From Erwinia oleae (GTDB lineage Bacteria; Pseudomonadota; Gammaproteobacteria; Enterobacterales; Enterobacteriaceae), in the NCBI RefSeq assembly GCF_000770305.1, contig NZ_JNVB01000018.1:1-57081 (forward strand): a DNA stretch of 57,081 nucleotides, read 5' to 3'. How positions within the stretch are numbered: the stretch's first letter is position 1; every line of letters begins with the position of its first letter. A model generated the notes under the pieces. It was not told the origin of the DNA. It did no database searches and saw only the letters and a list, made by a program, of their open reading frames with translations. Below are positions 10,374 to 20,616 of the stretch, piece after piece. The translations under genes were made by a program, and so were the position numbers.

Positions 10374-11729
10374 TTATGCTTTTTGCATGCGGTTTTTTAG
10401 TGCATAGCCTACCGCCAGAACGGCAATCCATACAGGGATCAGCCATACTGAAATCGCCATGCCCGGCGTCATTGCCATAATCACCAGGATCCCCGCAAGG
10501 AAGACCAGACAGATCCAGTTACCTGCCGGATAAAACAGCGCTTTAAAGCGTGTCTGTACACCCTGACGATCCTTTTTACGACGGAATTTCAGGTGAGCAA
10601 GGCTGATCATCGCCCAGTTAATCACCAGTGCAGAAACCACCAGTGCCATCAGCAGACCAAACGCCTCGCCCGGCATCAGATAGTTGATCAATACGCAGAG
10701 CGCCGTTGCCAACGCCGAGATACCAATTGCCGCTACCGGGACGCCGCGTTTATCAACCTTCATCAGCATCTGCGGGGCGTTGCCCTGCTGAGCGAGACCA
10801 AACAGCATGCGGCTGTTGCAGTACACACAGCTGTTATAGACCGACAGTGCCGCGGTAAGGATTACCACGTTCAGCGCGTTTGCTACCAGGGTATCGCCCA
10901 GATCATGGAAAATCATAACGAAAGGACTGGAACCGCCGATAACTTTCGTCCAGGGATAGAGCGACAGCAGAACGGTGAGTGAACCGATATAGAAGATTAA
11001 AATGCGGTACAGCACCTGGTTAGTGGCCTTGGGGATGGTTTTCTCGGGATCGTCGGCCTCTGCTGCGGTAATGCCGACCAGTTCAAGACCCCCGAAAGAG
11101 AACATTAACACCGCCATTGCCATCACCATGCCGGAGACGCCGTTGGGGAAGAAGCCGCCTTTGTCCCACAGGTTGGAAACCGTTGCTTCCGGCCCGGCGC
11201 TACCGCTGAACAGCAACCAGCCGCCAAACAGGATCATGCCGATGACTGCCGCCACTTTAATAATGGCAAACCAGAACTCCATTTCACCGTACACTTTAAC
11301 GTTAGTAAGGTTGATGGCGTTAATCAGCACAAAGAACACGGCCGCAGACATCCAGGTCGGGATTTCGGGCCACCAGTATTGAATATATTTGCCAACGGCG
11401 GTCAGCTCGGCCATGGCGACCAGCACATACAAAATCCAGTAATTCCAGCCGGAGGCAAAACCGGCAAAGTTACCCCAGTACTTATAGGCAAAATGGCTGA
11501 ACGATCCGGCTACGGGTTCTTCAACGACCATTTCCCCTAGCTGTCGCATAATCATAAACGCGATAAAACCACCGATTGCATAGCCCAGCAATACGGATGG
11601 GCCGGCCATTCTAATCGTGTCCGCGATCCCCAGAAACAGGCCGGTACCTACGGCACCTCCCAACGCGATCAGCTGTATATGGCGGTTTTTTAAACCACGC
11701 TTCAGCGTCTCGCCCTGATGTTGTCCCAT
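10374..11729 (-). CDS. aroP: Aromatic amino acid:proton symporter AroP
   Basis: APC-superfamily permease for phenylalanine, tyrosine and tryptophan in the inner membrane. 451 residues (E. coli 457), 12 predicted membrane segments, with the family signature GLKNRHIQLIALGGAVGTGL at the N-terminus and the AroP/PheP stretch FWFAIIKVAAVIGMILFGGW. The locus between ampE and pdhR distinguishes it from PheP. A TyrR box lies about 45 bases upstream of the start. Confidence 0.95.
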   Translation of the reverse strand: MGQHQGETLKRGLKNRHIQLIALGGAVGTGLFLGIADTIRMAGPSVLLGYAIGGFIAFMIMRQLGEMVVEEPVAGSFSHFAYKYWGNFAGFASGWNYWILYVLVAMAELTAVGKYIQYWWPEIPTWMSAAVFFVLINAINLTNVKVYGEMEFWFAIIKVAAVIGMILFGGWLLFSGSAGPEATVSNLWDKGGFFPNGVSGMVMAMAVLMFSFGGLELVGITAAEADDPEKTIPKATNQVLYRILIFYIGSLTVLLSLYPWTKVIGGSSPFVMIFHDLGDTLVANALNVVILTAALSVYNSCVYCNSRMLFGLAQQGNAPQMLMKVDKRGVPVAAIGISALATALCVLINYLMPGEAFGLLMALVVSALVINWAMISLAHLKFRRKKDRQGVQTRFKALFYPAGNWICLVFLAGILVIMAMTPGMAISVWLIPVWIAVLAVGYALKNRMQKA

Positions 11730-11774
11730 ATAAACCTCTTGATGTCGTTATTCTTCTTGACGGACGATTGCTCG

Positions 11775-11792
11775 TGTAAGAGAGATATTACA
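11775..11792 (-). promoter_or_regulatory. TyrR box upstream of aroP
   Basis: TGTAAG, six bases, ATTACA fits the TyrR consensus TGTAAA-N6-TTTACA with one change in each half. It lies 46-63 bases upstream of the aroP ATG, where E. coli aroP is repressed by TyrR. The rest of the 502-base aroP-pdhR interval holds the pdhR promoter and no supported gene. Confidence 0.6.
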
Positions 11793-12140
11793 AGTAACGT
11801 ATTGAAAAGTGTACAGAGCCTGGGCCATTAAATTATGACCCCGGCTACCTTCGCGACAAGAATAGTGATAAGTGCAGCGCATTGCACTCGCTTTCGCTTT
11901 CTGTGCGGCGGTATGCGTAAAAAAGCATCGGCCGGTCACATTTCTGAGTCATGTCATATTCGTTGAATAAAGGCGAATAGTATTCGCTTATGATTAACAA
12001 TGCTTTTACTTAAGCGTTTGCCTTCTTTGATGAAAGTTAAGCCGTTTGACCTTTAAGCCACCCGGATTTATGACCGCTTTATACAGACTCATGCCGTCTG
12101 TTAAAGCGTGAAGCTGTTCTGATTTCGGGCTGATGCCATA

Positions 12141-12169
12141 TAGACACAAGGTGAATACTTTGTTACTTT
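12141..12169 (+). promoter_or_regulatory. pdhR sigma-70 promoter
   Basis: -35 TAGACA (12141-12146), a 17-base spacer and -10 TACTTT (12164-12169). The predicted start near 12176 puts the PdhR operator at about +11 to +27, the geometry known for the E. coli pdhR-aceEF-lpd promoter. Confidence 0.6.
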
Positions 12170-12185
12170 ACGGGCACCATTTTTC

Positions 12186-12202
12186 AATTGGTATTACCAA
12201 TT
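12186..12202 (+). promoter_or_regulatory. PdhR operator
   Basis: Perfect palindrome AATTGGT-ATT-ACCAATT, matching the PdhR consensus ATTGGTNNNACCAAT. It lies 30 bases before the pdhR start codon and would mediate pyruvate-responsive autorepression. Confidence 0.9.
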
Positions 12203-12231
12203 TACTTCGGTGAAGAGCATGAGAAGGGATA

Positions 12232-12996
12232 ATGGCCTACAGTAAGATTCGCCAGCCAAAGCTTTCCGATGCCATTGAGCAACAGCTTGAATCCCTGATC
12301 ATGGAAGGGACGCTTCGACCGGGTGAAAAACTGCTCCCTGAACGCGAGCTCGCAAAACAGTTTGATGTCTCCCGTCCCTCTTTGCGTGAAGCTATCCAGC
12401 GTCTGGAAGCGAAAGGTCTGCTGCTGCGCCGTCAGGGCGGCGGCACTTTTGTTCAGACCAGCCTTTGGCAAAGCCTGAGCGACCCGCTCGTTGAACTGCT
12501 TGCCAGCCATCCTGAATCCCAGTTCGATCTGCTGGAAACGCGTCACGCGCTGGAAGGGATTGCCGCCTATTACGCCGCGCTTCGGGGAACTGATGACGAT
12601 CTTGAACGCATCCGCGACTGCCATTTGCAGATTCAGGCTGCCCAGCAGAGCGGCGATCGGGATGCTGAAGCCGATGCGGTGATGCAGTATCAAATTGCCG
12701 TAACAGAAGCAGCGCATAACGTAGTGCTGTTGCATTTGCTACGCTGCATGGGGCCGATGCTCGAACAGAACGTAAGACAGAATTTTGAATTGCTCTACTC
12801 GCGCCGCGAAATGCTGGCAACAGTGAGCGGTCACCGCGCCAGTATTTTCGAGGCGATTGTAGCGCGTGAGCCCGAACGGGCGCGCGAGGCTTCACACCGT
12901 CACCTGGCGTTTATCGAGGAAATACTGCTGGACAGAAGCCGGGAGCAGACGCGTCGTGAACGCTCTCTGCGACGTTTACAGCAACGCAAGGATTAA
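12232..12996 (+). CDS. pdhR: Pyruvate-sensing transcriptional repressor PdhR
   Basis: GntR/FadR-family repressor of the pyruvate dehydrogenase operon; pyruvate releases it from DNA. 254 residues, the E. coli length. Winged helix at about residues 9-77 ([20 protein letters not shown] is the recognition region), FCD ligand domain at about 95-235. First gene of pdhR-aceE-aceF, under its own operator. Confidence 0.97.
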   Translation: MAYSKIRQPKLSDAIEQQLESLIMEGTLRPGEKLLPERELAKQFDVSRPSLREAIQRLEAKGLLLRRQGGGTFVQTSLWQSLSDPLVELLASHPESQFDLLETRHALEGIAAYYAALRGTDDDLERIRDCHLQIQAAQQSGDRDAEADAVMQYQIAVTEAAHNVVLLHLLRCMGPMLEQNVRQNFELLYSRREMLATVSGHRASIFEAIVAREPERAREASHRHLAFIEEILLDRSREQTRRERSLRRLQQRKD

Positions 12997-13055
12997 CGCG
13001 TAGAGATATACGTGAAAATTCGCCCCCACGCCGAAGGCGAAGGGAATACACCAGG

Positions 13056-13103
13056 GCCTGTCTCTTTGTGCTTTGAAAAGAAACAAAGTACAGAGAGACA
13101 GGC
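13056..13103 (+). promoter_or_regulatory. Long hairpin in the pdhR-aceE intergenic region
   Basis: GCCTGTCTCT (13056-13065) pairs perfectly with AGAGACAGGC (13094-13103); inside or as an alternative, CTTTGT (13064-13069) pairs with ACAAAG (13083-13088). No T-run follows, so it is more likely an RNA processing or stability element for aceEF mRNA than a terminator. Confidence 0.5.
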
Positions 13104-13147
13104 TCCAGATAATTCAACGTAGTAGACACAAATAAGGAATACCGCCC

Positions 13148-15811
13148 ATGTCAGAACGTTTACAAAATGACGTGGATCCGATCGAAACTCGCGACTGGCT
13201 ACAGGCGATCGAATCGGTCATCCGTGAAGAAGGTGTTGAGCGCGCACAGTATCTGATTGACCAGGTGCTGAGCGAAGCACGCAAAGGTGGCGTGCAGGTA
13301 GCTTCTGGTAAAGGCGTCAGTAACTACGTCAACTCAATTGCCGTTGAGGACGAGCCAGACTATCCGGGCAATACTTCTCTGGAACGTCGTATTCGTTCCG
13401 CGATCCGTTGGAACGCTATTATGGCCGTTCTGCGCGCATCGAAAAAAGATCTGGAGCTGGGTGGACACATGTCTTCCTTCCAGTCTTCCGCAACCATTTA
13501 TGAAGTGTGCTTCAACCACTTCTTCCGTGCGCGCAGCGAGAAAGACGGCGGCGATCTGGTCTATTTCCAGGGCCACATCTCTCCCGGCGTTTACGCACGC
13601 GCCTTCCTGGAAGGCCGCCTGACCGAAGATCAGATGAACAACTTCCGTCAGGAAGTGCACGGTAAAGGGCTCTCCTCTTACCCGCATCCAAAACTGATGC
13701 CTGAGTTCTGGCAGTTCCCGACCGTATCAATGGGCCTTGGCCCAATTGGCGCAATTTATCAGGCCAAATTCCTGAAATATCTTGAGCATCGCGGCCTGAA
13801 AGATACCGCGCAGCAGACCGTTTACGCCTTCCTTGGCGACGGCGAAATGGATGAACCGGAATCCAAAGGCGCCATCACTATCGCCACCCGCGAGAAGCTG
13901 GACAACCTGGTCTTCATCATCAACTGTAACCTGCAACGCCTGGACGGCCCGGTCACCGGTAACGGTAAGATCATCAACGAACTGGACGGCATTTTTGGCG
14001 GCGCCGGTTGGGAAGTGATCAAGGTTATCTGGGGCAGTCGCTGGGACGAACTGCTGCGTAAAGACACCAGCGGTAAGCTGGTTCAGCTGATGAACGAAAC
14101 CGTTGACGGCGACTATCAGACCTTCAAATCACGCGACGGCGCCTACGTGCGCGAGCACTTCTTCGGCAAATATCCTGAAACCGCCGCGCTGGTTAAAGAT
14201 ATGTCCGACGATGAGATCTGGTCACTGAACCGCGGCGGTCACGATCCGAAGAAAATCTATGCGGCGCTGAAAAAAGCGCAGGACACCAAAGGCAAACCGG
14301 TGGTGATCCTGGCGCATACCATCAAAGGTTATGGTATGGGCGACACCGCAGAAGGTAAAAATATCGCGCACCAGGTGAAGAAAATGAACATGGATGGCGT
14401 TCGCTACATCCGCGATCGCTTCAACGTGCCGGTTGAGGATGCCCGGCTCGAAGAGATGCCATACATCACCTTCGAAAAAGAGTCTGAAGAGTACAAATAT
14501 CTGCACGGCCAGCGCGAGAAGCTGGGCGGCTATCTGCCGACCCGTCAGCCCAAATTCAGCGAGAAGCTGGAGATGCCTGCGCTGGAAGACTTCAAATCCT
14601 TGCTGGATGAGCAGAACAAAGAGATCTCCACCACTATCGCCTTCGTGCGCGCGCTCAACGTGATGCTGAAAAACAAGTCGATCAAAGATCGTCTCGTGCC
14701 GATCATCGCTGATGAAGCGCGTACCTTCGGGATGGAAGGTCTGTTCCGCCAGATTGGTATCTACAGCCCGAACGGACAGCAGTATACGCCGCAGGACCGT
14801 GAGCAGGTTGCTTACTATAAAGAAGACGAAAAAGGCCAGATCCTTCAGGAAGGGATTAACGAACTGGGCGCAGGCGCCTCGTGGCTGGCGGCGGCAACGT
14901 CATACAGCACCAACAACCTGCCGATGATCCCGTTCTATATCTACTATTCCATGTTCGGCTTCCAGCGTATCGGCGATCTGTGCTGGGCGGCAGGCGATCA
15001 GCAGGCGCGCGGCTTCCTGATCGGCGGCACCTCCGGCCGTACCACGCTGAATGGGGAAGGTTTGCAGCATGAAGATGGCCACAGCCACATTCAGTCGCTG
15101 ACCATTCCTAACTGTATCTCTTACGATCCGGCTTACGCGTATGAAGTGGCGGTTATCATGCACGATGGCCTGGTCCGCATGTACGGCGACGCGCAGGAAA
15201 ATATCTACTACTACATCACTACGCTGAATGAAAACTACCACATGCCTGCGATGCCGCAGGGTGCGGAAGAAGGCATTCGTAAGGGGATCTACAAGCTGGA
15301 AACCCTTGAAGGCAGCAAAGGTAAAGTCCAGCTGCTGGGTTCAGGCTCTATCCTGCGTCACGTGCGTGAAGCGGCACAGATTCTGGCGAAAGAGTATGGC
15401 GTTGGCTCAGACGTTTACAGCGTGACCTCGTTCACTGAACTGGCCCGCGACGGTCAGGACTGCGAGCGCTGGAACATGCTGCACCCAACCGAGGAGCCGC
15501 GCGTGCCGTACGTCGCGCAGGTGATGAACGATGCGCCAGCCGTGGCATCAACCGACTACATGAAACTGTTCGCCGAGCAGATCCGCACCTTCATGCCAGC
15601 CAGCGATTACCGCGTGCTGGGCACTGATGGTTTCGGACGCTCTGACAGCCGCGAAAACCTGCGTCACCATTTCGAAGTGGACGCATCATACGTGGTGGTT
15701 GCAGCGCTGGGTGAACTGGCCAAAAGTGGTGAAATCGATAAGAAAGTGGTCGCGGAAGCGATTACCAAATTCAATATCGATGCCGATAAAGTCAACCCAC
15801 GTCTGGCATAA
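13148..15811 (+). CDS. aceE: Pyruvate dehydrogenase E1 component
   Basis: Thiamine-diphosphate-dependent decarboxylase of the pyruvate dehydrogenase complex; acetylates the lipoyl groups of AceF. 887 residues, identical in length to E. coli AceE (homodimeric E1 type). The ThDP/Mg motif begins at about residue 229 (GDGEMDEPESKG) and ends in the INCNLQRLDGPV stretch; the transketolase-like central domain carries GAGASWLAAATSYS. ATAAGGA lies 9 bases upstream of the ATG. Within the pdhR-aceE-aceF operon. Confidence 0.98.
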   Translation: MSERLQNDVDPIETRDWLQAIESVIREEGVERAQYLIDQVLSEARKGGVQVASGKGVSNYVNSIAVEDEPDYPGNTSLERRIRSAIRWNAIMAVLRASKKDLELGGHMSSFQSSATIYEVCFNHFFRARSEKDGGDLVYFQGHISPGVYARAFLEGRLTEDQMNNFRQEVHGKGLSSYPHPKLMPEFWQFPTVSMGLGPIGAIYQAKFLKYLEHRGLKDTAQQTVYAFLGDGEMDEPESKGAITIATREKLDNLVFIINCNLQRLDGPVTGNGKIINELDGIFGGAGWEVIKVIWGSRWDELLRKDTSGKLVQLMNETVDGDYQTFKSRDGAYVREHFFGKYPETAALVKDMSDDEIWSLNRGGHDPKKIYAALKKAQDTKGKPVVILAHTIKGYGMGDTAEGKNIAHQVKKMNMDGVRYIRDRFNVPVEDARLEEMPYITFEKESEEYKYLHGQREKLGGYLPTRQPKFSEKLEMPALEDFKSLLDEQNKEISTTIAFVRALNVMLKNKSIKDRLVPIIADEARTFGMEGLFRQIGIYSPNGQQYTPQDREQVAYYKEDEKGQILQEGINELGAGASWLAAATSYSTNNLPMIPFYIYYSMFGFQRIGDLCWAAGDQQARGFLIGGTSGRTTLNGEGLQHEDGHSHIQSLTIPNCISYDPAYAYEVAVIMHDGLVRMYGDAQENIYYYITTLNENYHMPAMPQGAEEGIRKGIYKLETLEGSKGKVQLLGSGSILRHVREAAQILAKEYGVGSDVYSVTSFTELARDGQDCERWNMLHPTEEPRVPYVAQVMNDAPAVASTDYMKLFAEQIRTFMPASDYRVLGTDGFGRSDSRENLRHHFEVDASYVVVAALGELAKSGEIDKKVVAEAITKFNIDADKVNPRLA

Positions 15812-15824
15812 GAGGTAAAGATTA

Positions 15825-17720
15825 ATGGCTATCGAAATCAACGTACCGGATATCGGTGCAGATGAAGTGGAAGTCACCGAGATTCTGGTCAAGGTGGGCG
15901 ATAAGGTTGACGTTGAGCAGTCGCTGATTACCGTAGAGGGCGATAAAGCCTCGATGGAAGTGCCTTCGCCGCAAGCGGGTGTGGTAAAAGAGATCAAAGT
16001 TGCTACCGGTGACAAAGTGGAAACCGGCAAGCTGATCATGATTTTTGATTCTGCCGAAGGCGCAGCCGCGCCGGAAAAAGCTGAAGCGAAAGAAGCGCCG
16101 AAAGAAGAGAAAAAAGCGGACGAGAAGCCAGCAGCGGCGGCCGAAAGCAAAGACGTGAACGTGCCGGACATCGGTGGCGATGAAGTCGAAGTTACTGAGA
16201 TTCTGGTGAAAGTTGGTGATACCGTCGACGCTGAGCAGTCGCTGATCACCGTTGAGGGCGATAAAGCCTCAATGGAAGTCCCTGCGCCATTCGCCGGCAC
16301 CGTAAAAGAGATCAAAATTGCCACCGGCGACAAAGTCAGCACCGGTTCGCTGATTATGATCTTCGAAACGGCAGGCTCCGCACCGTCTTCTGACGCGAAA
16401 CCAGACGTTAAAGAAGAAGCGGCTGCCGCGCCTACCGCTGCCAGCGGCGTAAAAGACGTTGAAGTGCCTGACATCGGCGGTGATGAAGTTGAAGTTACCG
16501 AGGTGATGGTGAAAGTCGGCGATAAAGTTGAAGCCGAGCAGTCGCTGATCACCGTTGAAGGCGATAAGGCTTCAATGGAAGTTCCTGCGCCGTTCGCCGG
16601 CACCGTGAAAGAGATTAAAATCTCGACCGGCGACAAGGTGAAAACCGGCTCGCCAATCATGGTGTTCGAAGTGGAAGGCGCAGCGCCTGCGCCAGCCGCG
16701 AAGAAAGAAGAAGCGGCTCCGGCTAAGCAGGAAGCGAAGCCCGCGCCGGCGAAAGCTGACGCTGCTGCTTCAAAAGACGAGTTCGCTGAAAACGACGCTT
16801 ACGTGCATGCGACGCCGGTTATTCGTCGTCTGGCGCGTGAGTTCGGCGTGAACCTGGCGAAAGTCAAAGGCTCCGGTCGTAAGGGCCGCATCCTGAAAGA
16901 AGACGTTCAGGCCTACGTGAAAGAGGCGGTGAAACGCGCCGAATCTGCGCCTGCCGCAGCAACGGGCGGCGGCCTGCCGGGCATGCTGCCGTGGCCGAAA
17001 GTCGACTTCAGCAAGTTTGGTGAGATCGAAGAAGTTGAACTGGGCCGCATCCAGAAAATTTCTGGTGCAAACCTCAGCCGTAACTGGGTGGTGATCCCGC
17101 ACGTTACGCACTTCGATAAAACGGATATCACCGATCTGGAAGCGTTCCGTAAACAGCAGAACGTGGAAGCTGAGAAGCGTAAGCTGGATGTGAAAATCAC
17201 CCCTGTTGTCTTCATCATGAAAGCCGTCGCTGCCGCGCTTGAGCAACTGCCGCGCTTCAACAGCTCGCTGTCTGAAGATGGCCAGAAGCTGACGCTGAAG
17301 AAGTATATCAACATCGGCGTGGCGGTGGATACGCCTAACGGGCTGGTTGTGCCGGTATTCAAGGATGTGAATAAAAAAGGCATCGTTGAGCTTTCCCGCG
17401 AACTGATGACCATTTCCAAAAAAGCGCGTGACGGCAAGCTGACCGCGGGTGAGATGCAGGGCGGCTGCTTTACTATTTCCAGCATTGGCGGCCTGGGCAC
17501 CACGCACTTCGCGCCTATCGTCAACGCGCCGGAAGTGGCCATCCTTGGCGTCTCCAAGTCTGCGATGGAGCCGGTCTGGAACGGTAAAGAGTTTGTGCCG
17601 CGTCTGATGCTGCCCATCTCCCTGTCGTTCGACCACCGCGTCATCGACGGTGCTGATGGTGCGCGCTTTATCACCATCATCAACAACACGCTGAGCGACA
17701 TCCGCCGCCTGGTGATGTAA
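15825..17720 (+). CDS. aceF: Pyruvate dehydrogenase E2, dihydrolipoyl acetyltransferase
   Basis: Core of the complex, transferring acetyl groups to CoA. 631 residues with three tandem lipoyl domains, each with the motif GDKASMEVP; the lipoylated lysines are K41, K147 and K248. Ala/Pro/Lys-rich linkers separate them. The peripheral subunit-binding domain is at about 325-362, and the catalytic domain ends in DHRVIDGAD with H604 and D608. The three near-identical lipoyl repeats produce a long antisense open frame that is not a gene. Starts 13 bases after aceE. Confidence 0.98.
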   Translation: MAIEINVPDIGADEVEVTEILVKVGDKVDVEQSLITVEGDKASMEVPSPQAGVVKEIKVATGDKVETGKLIMIFDSAEGAAAPEKAEAKEAPKEEKKADEKPAAAAESKDVNVPDIGGDEVEVTEILVKVGDTVDAEQSLITVEGDKASMEVPAPFAGTVKEIKIATGDKVSTGSLIMIFETAGSAPSSDAKPDVKEEAAAAPTAASGVKDVEVPDIGGDEVEVTEVMVKVGDKVEAEQSLITVEGDKASMEVPAPFAGTVKEIKISTGDKVKTGSPIMVFEVEGAAPAPAAKKEEAAPAKQEAKPAPAKADAAASKDEFAENDAYVHATPVIRRLAREFGVNLAKVKGSGRKGRILKEDVQAYVKEAVKRAESAPAAATGGGLPGMLPWPKVDFSKFGEIEEVELGRIQKISGANLSRNWVVIPHVTHFDKTDITDLEAFRKQQNVEAEKRKLDVKITPVVFIMKAVAAALEQLPRFNSSLSEDGQKLTLKKYINIGVAVDTPNGLVVPVFKDVNKKGIVELSRELMTISKKARDGKLTAGEMQGGCFTISSIGGLGTTHFAPIVNAPEVAILGVSKSAMEPVWNGKEFVPRLMLPISLSFDHRVIDGADGARFITIINNTLSDIRRLVM

Positions 17721-17723
17721 TCG

Positions 17724-17752
17724 AAAAAGCCGGCCTGACGGCCGGCTTTTTT
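17724..17752 (+). terminator. Terminator after aceF
   Basis: A 9-bp stem, AAGCCGGCC/GGCCGGCTT, with loop TGAC, followed by TTTT, just after the aceF stop. It separates aceEF from lpd, which therefore depends partly on its own promoter in the 160-base gap, as in E. coli. Confidence 0.9.
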
Positions 17753-17918
17753 CTGATAATCTCATGATGCTGATGAGATTGTTGAGACCAGATATATTCG
17801 TTTTTCGTTTGTTGTTTCAAAATTGTTAACGATTTTGTAAAATGCGGACGGATTGAACGACCCGGTGGATAGGGGGCGACAGGCTCCCGGCATTGCCGTA
17901 AATAATTAAGAGGTCATG

Positions 17919-19343
17919 ATGAGTACAGAAATCAAAACTCAGGTCGTGGTACTTGGGGCAGGACCGGCAGGCTACTCTGCCGCATTCCGTTGCGCTGATT
18001 TAGGTCTGGAGACCGTCATCGTTGAGCGTTTCAGCACCCTGGGCGGGGTTTGTCTGAACGTAGGCTGTATACCTTCTAAAGCGCTGCTGCACGTTGCGAA
18101 AGTGATTGAAGAAGCGAAAGCGCTGGAAGAGCACGGTATCGTGTTCGGAAAACCGCAGACCGACATCAATAAAATCCGCGGTTGGAAAGAGAAAGTCATC
18201 AACCAACTGACCGGCGGCCTGTCCGGCATGGCAAAAGGGCGTAAAGTAAAAGTCGTGACCGGCCTGGGCAAATTCACCGGTGCCAATACGCTGGTGGTTG
18301 AAGGCGAAAATGGCGCGACGACGATCAATTTTGATAATGCCATCATTGCGGCGGGCTCGCGCCCAATTCAACTGCCGTTTATCCCGCATGACGATCCCCG
18401 CGTGTGGGATTCTACCGATGCGCTGGAACTGAGAGAAGTCCCGGAGCGCCTGTTGGTCATGGGCGGCGGCATCATCGGCCTGGAAATGGCCACCGTCTAC
18501 CACGCGCTGGGTTCACAGATTGACGTGGTTGAGATGTTTGACCAGGTGATCCCGGCTGCTGACAAAGACGTGGTGAAAGTGTTCACCAAACGCATCAGCA
18601 AGCAGTTCAACCTGATGCTGGAAACAAAAGTGACCGCCGTAGAAGCAAAAGAAGACGGCATTTATGTTTCGATGGAAGGCAAAAAAGCGCCTGCAGAACC
18701 ACAGCGTTACGACGCCGTTCTGGTGGCGATTGGCCGCGTACCTAACGGTAAAGGTTTGGATGCAGGCCAGGCGGGCGTTGAAGTGGATGACCGTGGCTTT
18801 ATTCGCGTCGACAAGCAGATGCGCACTAACGTTCCGCACATATATGCGATTGGCGATATCGTGGGACAGCCAATGCTGGCGCACAAAGGTGTTCATGAAG
18901 GCCATGTTGCGGCAGAAGTCATTTCTGGTAAGAAGCACTACTTCGATCCGAAAGTCATTCCATCTATCGCCTACACCGAGCCGGAAGTAGCATGGGTTGG
19001 ACTGACTGAGAAAGAAGCGAAAGAGAAGGGCATCAGCTATGAAACGGCGACCTTCCCGTGGGCAGCCTCTGGTCGCGCCATTGCTTCAGACTGTGCAGAT
19101 GGCATGACCAAGCTGATTTTCGATAAAGAAAGCCACCGCGTTATTGGCGGCGCCATCGTCGGCACCAACGGCGGTGAACTGCTGGGCGAAATCGGTCTGG
19201 CTATCGAAATGGGCTGCGACGCGGAAGATATTGCGCTGACCATTCATGCCCACCCGACGCTGCATGAATCGGTCGGTCTGGCGGCCGAGATTTATGAAGG
19301 CAGCATTACCGACCTGCCGAATGCGAAAGCAAAGAAAAAATAG
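17919..19343 (+). CDS. lpd: Dihydrolipoamide dehydrogenase (E3)
   Basis: FAD flavoprotein that reoxidises lipoyl groups in the pyruvate and 2-oxoglutarate dehydrogenases and the glycine cleavage system. The second of two adjacent ATGs (17916, 17919) gives 474 residues beginning MSTEIKTQ as in E. coli. FAD-binding VLGAGPAGYSAA near the N-terminus, redox disulfide in GGVCLNVGCIPSK, NAD-binding MGGGIIGLEMA near 180, and the catalytic base in HAHPTLHES near the C-terminus. Confidence 0.98.
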   Translation: MSTEIKTQVVVLGAGPAGYSAAFRCADLGLETVIVERFSTLGGVCLNVGCIPSKALLHVAKVIEEAKALEEHGIVFGKPQTDINKIRGWKEKVINQLTGGLSGMAKGRKVKVVTGLGKFTGANTLVVEGENGATTINFDNAIIAAGSRPIQLPFIPHDDPRVWDSTDALELREVPERLLVMGGGIIGLEMATVYHALGSQIDVVEMFDQVIPAADKDVVKVFTKRISKQFNLMLETKVTAVEAKEDGIYVSMEGKKAPAEPQRYDAVLVAIGRVPNGKGLDAGQAGVEVDDRGFIRVDKQMRTNVPHIYAIGDIVGQPMLAHKGVHEGHVAAEVISGKKHYFDPKVIPSIAYTEPEVAWVGLTEKEAKEKGISYETATFPWAASGRAIASDCADGMTKLIFDKESHRVIGGAIVGTNGGELLGEIGLAIEMGCDAEDIALTIHAHPTLHESVGLAAEIYEGSITDLPNAKAKKK

Positions 19344-19360
19344 GCCTCATTGCCGATCAT

Positions 19361-19388
19361 TAAAGCTCCCGTCCGGGAGCTTTTTTTT
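19361..19388 (+). terminator. Terminator after lpd
   Basis: An 8-bp stem, AAGCTCCC/GGGAGCTT, with a 4-base loop and eight T. It marks the end of the conserved core segment; the accessory island starts beyond it. Confidence 0.92.
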
Positions 19389-19508
19389 GCCTTTTTTATA
19401 AGGAGATCGGCGTTGGGTTGCCGAAAACGACTCGATCGTTTTAATACGCCCTATGACTTTTTCTGTAGAATATAGCCTGAACTGCGACGTTTAAATTTAC
19501 CTGAATAG

Positions 19509-19564
19509 CCGGTAGAATTTATCTGGTGATAAAAATCTATTACTTTCAGTAGGTTATTTTTAGA
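19509..19564 (+). promoter_or_regulatory. Leader of CRISPR array 1
   Basis: AT-rich sequence ending TTTTTAGAG at the first repeat. The motif CCGGTAGAAT begins exactly 56 bases before the first repeat, the same distance as in the leader of array 2, and resembles the GGTAGATTGTGACTGG stretch of the E. coli type I-E leader. Such leaders hold the array promoter, the IHF bend and the upstream Cas1-Cas2 anchoring site. Confidence 0.75.
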
Positions 19565-20081
19565 GTGTTCCCCACGTGCGTGGGGTTAAACCGAATAGAG
19601 TAGGTAGATTACGAGGTTATGGGAAGTGTTCCCCACGTGCGTGGGGTTAAACCGCAGTTGCTGACGCCGCTGATGTTCATGAATGCGTGTTCCCCACGTG
19701 CGTGGGGTTAAACCGTACCTTTAGCGAATATTCCAGCCGCCGCTATTGTGTTCCCCACGTGCGTGGGGTTAAACCGACGGTTGGCTATGACGTCGCTGAT
19801 AGCGGTGAGTGTTCCCCACGTGCGTGGGGTTAAACCGCAATGAGAGTGCCCGAATATTTTCGGTTAACGGTGTTCCCCACGTGCGTGGGGTTAAACCGCT
19901 GTTGCCTGCCACCATTTTCACGGTGTTCAAGTGTTCCCCACGTGCGTGGGGTTAAACCGGGCAACCCACTGGGCGACGGTTCTGCGCTGATGTGTTCCCC
20001 ATGTGTGTGGGGTTAAACCGCCAAAAAATAAGGGCAGGCCATGCTGCTGACGGTGCTCCCCACATAGATGCGGTTAAACCG
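19565..20081 (+). CRISPR. CRISPR array 1, type I-E, 9 repeats and 8 spacers
   Basis: 29-base repeats at a strict 61-base period (19565, 19626, 19687 and so on to 20053) with 32-base spacers. The repeat starts GTGTTCCCC, has core ACGTGCGT and ends GGGGTTAAACCG. The leader is on the left. Repeat 8 has two changes (core ATGTGTGT) that keep the hairpin by G-T wobble pairs; repeat 9 is degenerate (GTGCTCCCC, core ACATAGAT, then GCGG), marking the old trailer end. Its repeat differs from array 2 at three positions. Confidence 0.98.
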
Positions 20082-20250
20082 TTTCAGTTTTAACAGGTTC
20101 TGAGCTACTGTCGTAAAGAGTGGCATCCACACTGGCATATCCAACCAGTCAGGTGGAAAACATTAAATTAAATCTGTATTAACCTTTCACGCATAACGTT
20201 TCTAAAGCATTACACCCTGCATTGAAGTAAAAACCATCAGTTTTTCAGTC

Positions 20251-20616
20251 TCATGTGCCAATAAGGCACTCTGCGGGAATACCAAAATCGCGATGCAATT
20301 TTCTGATCATCGGTAATGTCAGGCTGCGCTTGCCATTCAGGATCTCATAGACACGGTTCACACGACCAATCGCAGGCTCCAAATCTTTTGCGGTTAACCC
20401 CTGTTGATCCATGCGAAATTTAATCGCCTCAACGGGCGTTGGCGCATCAATGGGGTAATGTGCGTTCTCATATTGTTCGATGAGTAAAATCATTACCTCG
20501 AGAAAATCACCCTCAGGTGTGCCGACGTCTGGCTGTTGATCAAAAAGTGGTGAAACCGCCTCTAACGCCGCCTGATAATCGCTTTCAGTACGAATCGGTT
20601 TAACTTGATATTTCAT
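20251..20616 (-). CDS. higA: HigA-family antitoxin (XRE-type helix-turn-helix)
   Basis: 121 residues: an N-terminal toxin-interaction region and a C-terminal HTH (LTAKDLEPAIGRVNRVYEILNGKRSLTLPMIRKLHRDFGIPAECLI) typical of HigA antitoxins that act with RelE-like HigB. It would neutralise HigB and repress the operon. The start overlaps the higB stop by one base (TAATG), indicating coupling. Toxin-first order, characteristic of higBA. The gap from here back to array 1 (20082-20250) shows nothing recognisable. Confidence 0.88.
   Translation of the reverse strand: MKYQVKPIRTESDYQAALEAVSPLFDQQPDVGTPEGDFLEVMILLIEQYENAHYPIDAPTPVEAIKFRMDQQGLTAKDLEPAIGRVNRVYEILNGKRSLTLPMIRKLHRDFGIPAECLIGT

Noticed and set aside
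15686-16660. 324-codon minus-strand open frame opposite aceF
   Set aside because: Mirror of the three repeated lipoyl domains of aceF; low-complexity Ser/Thr repeats, no ribosome site, no known family.
20082-20250. Further degenerate repeats after array 1
   Set aside because: No GTGTTCCCC or GGTTAAACC trace found after 20081; the array ends with the degenerate ninth repeat.
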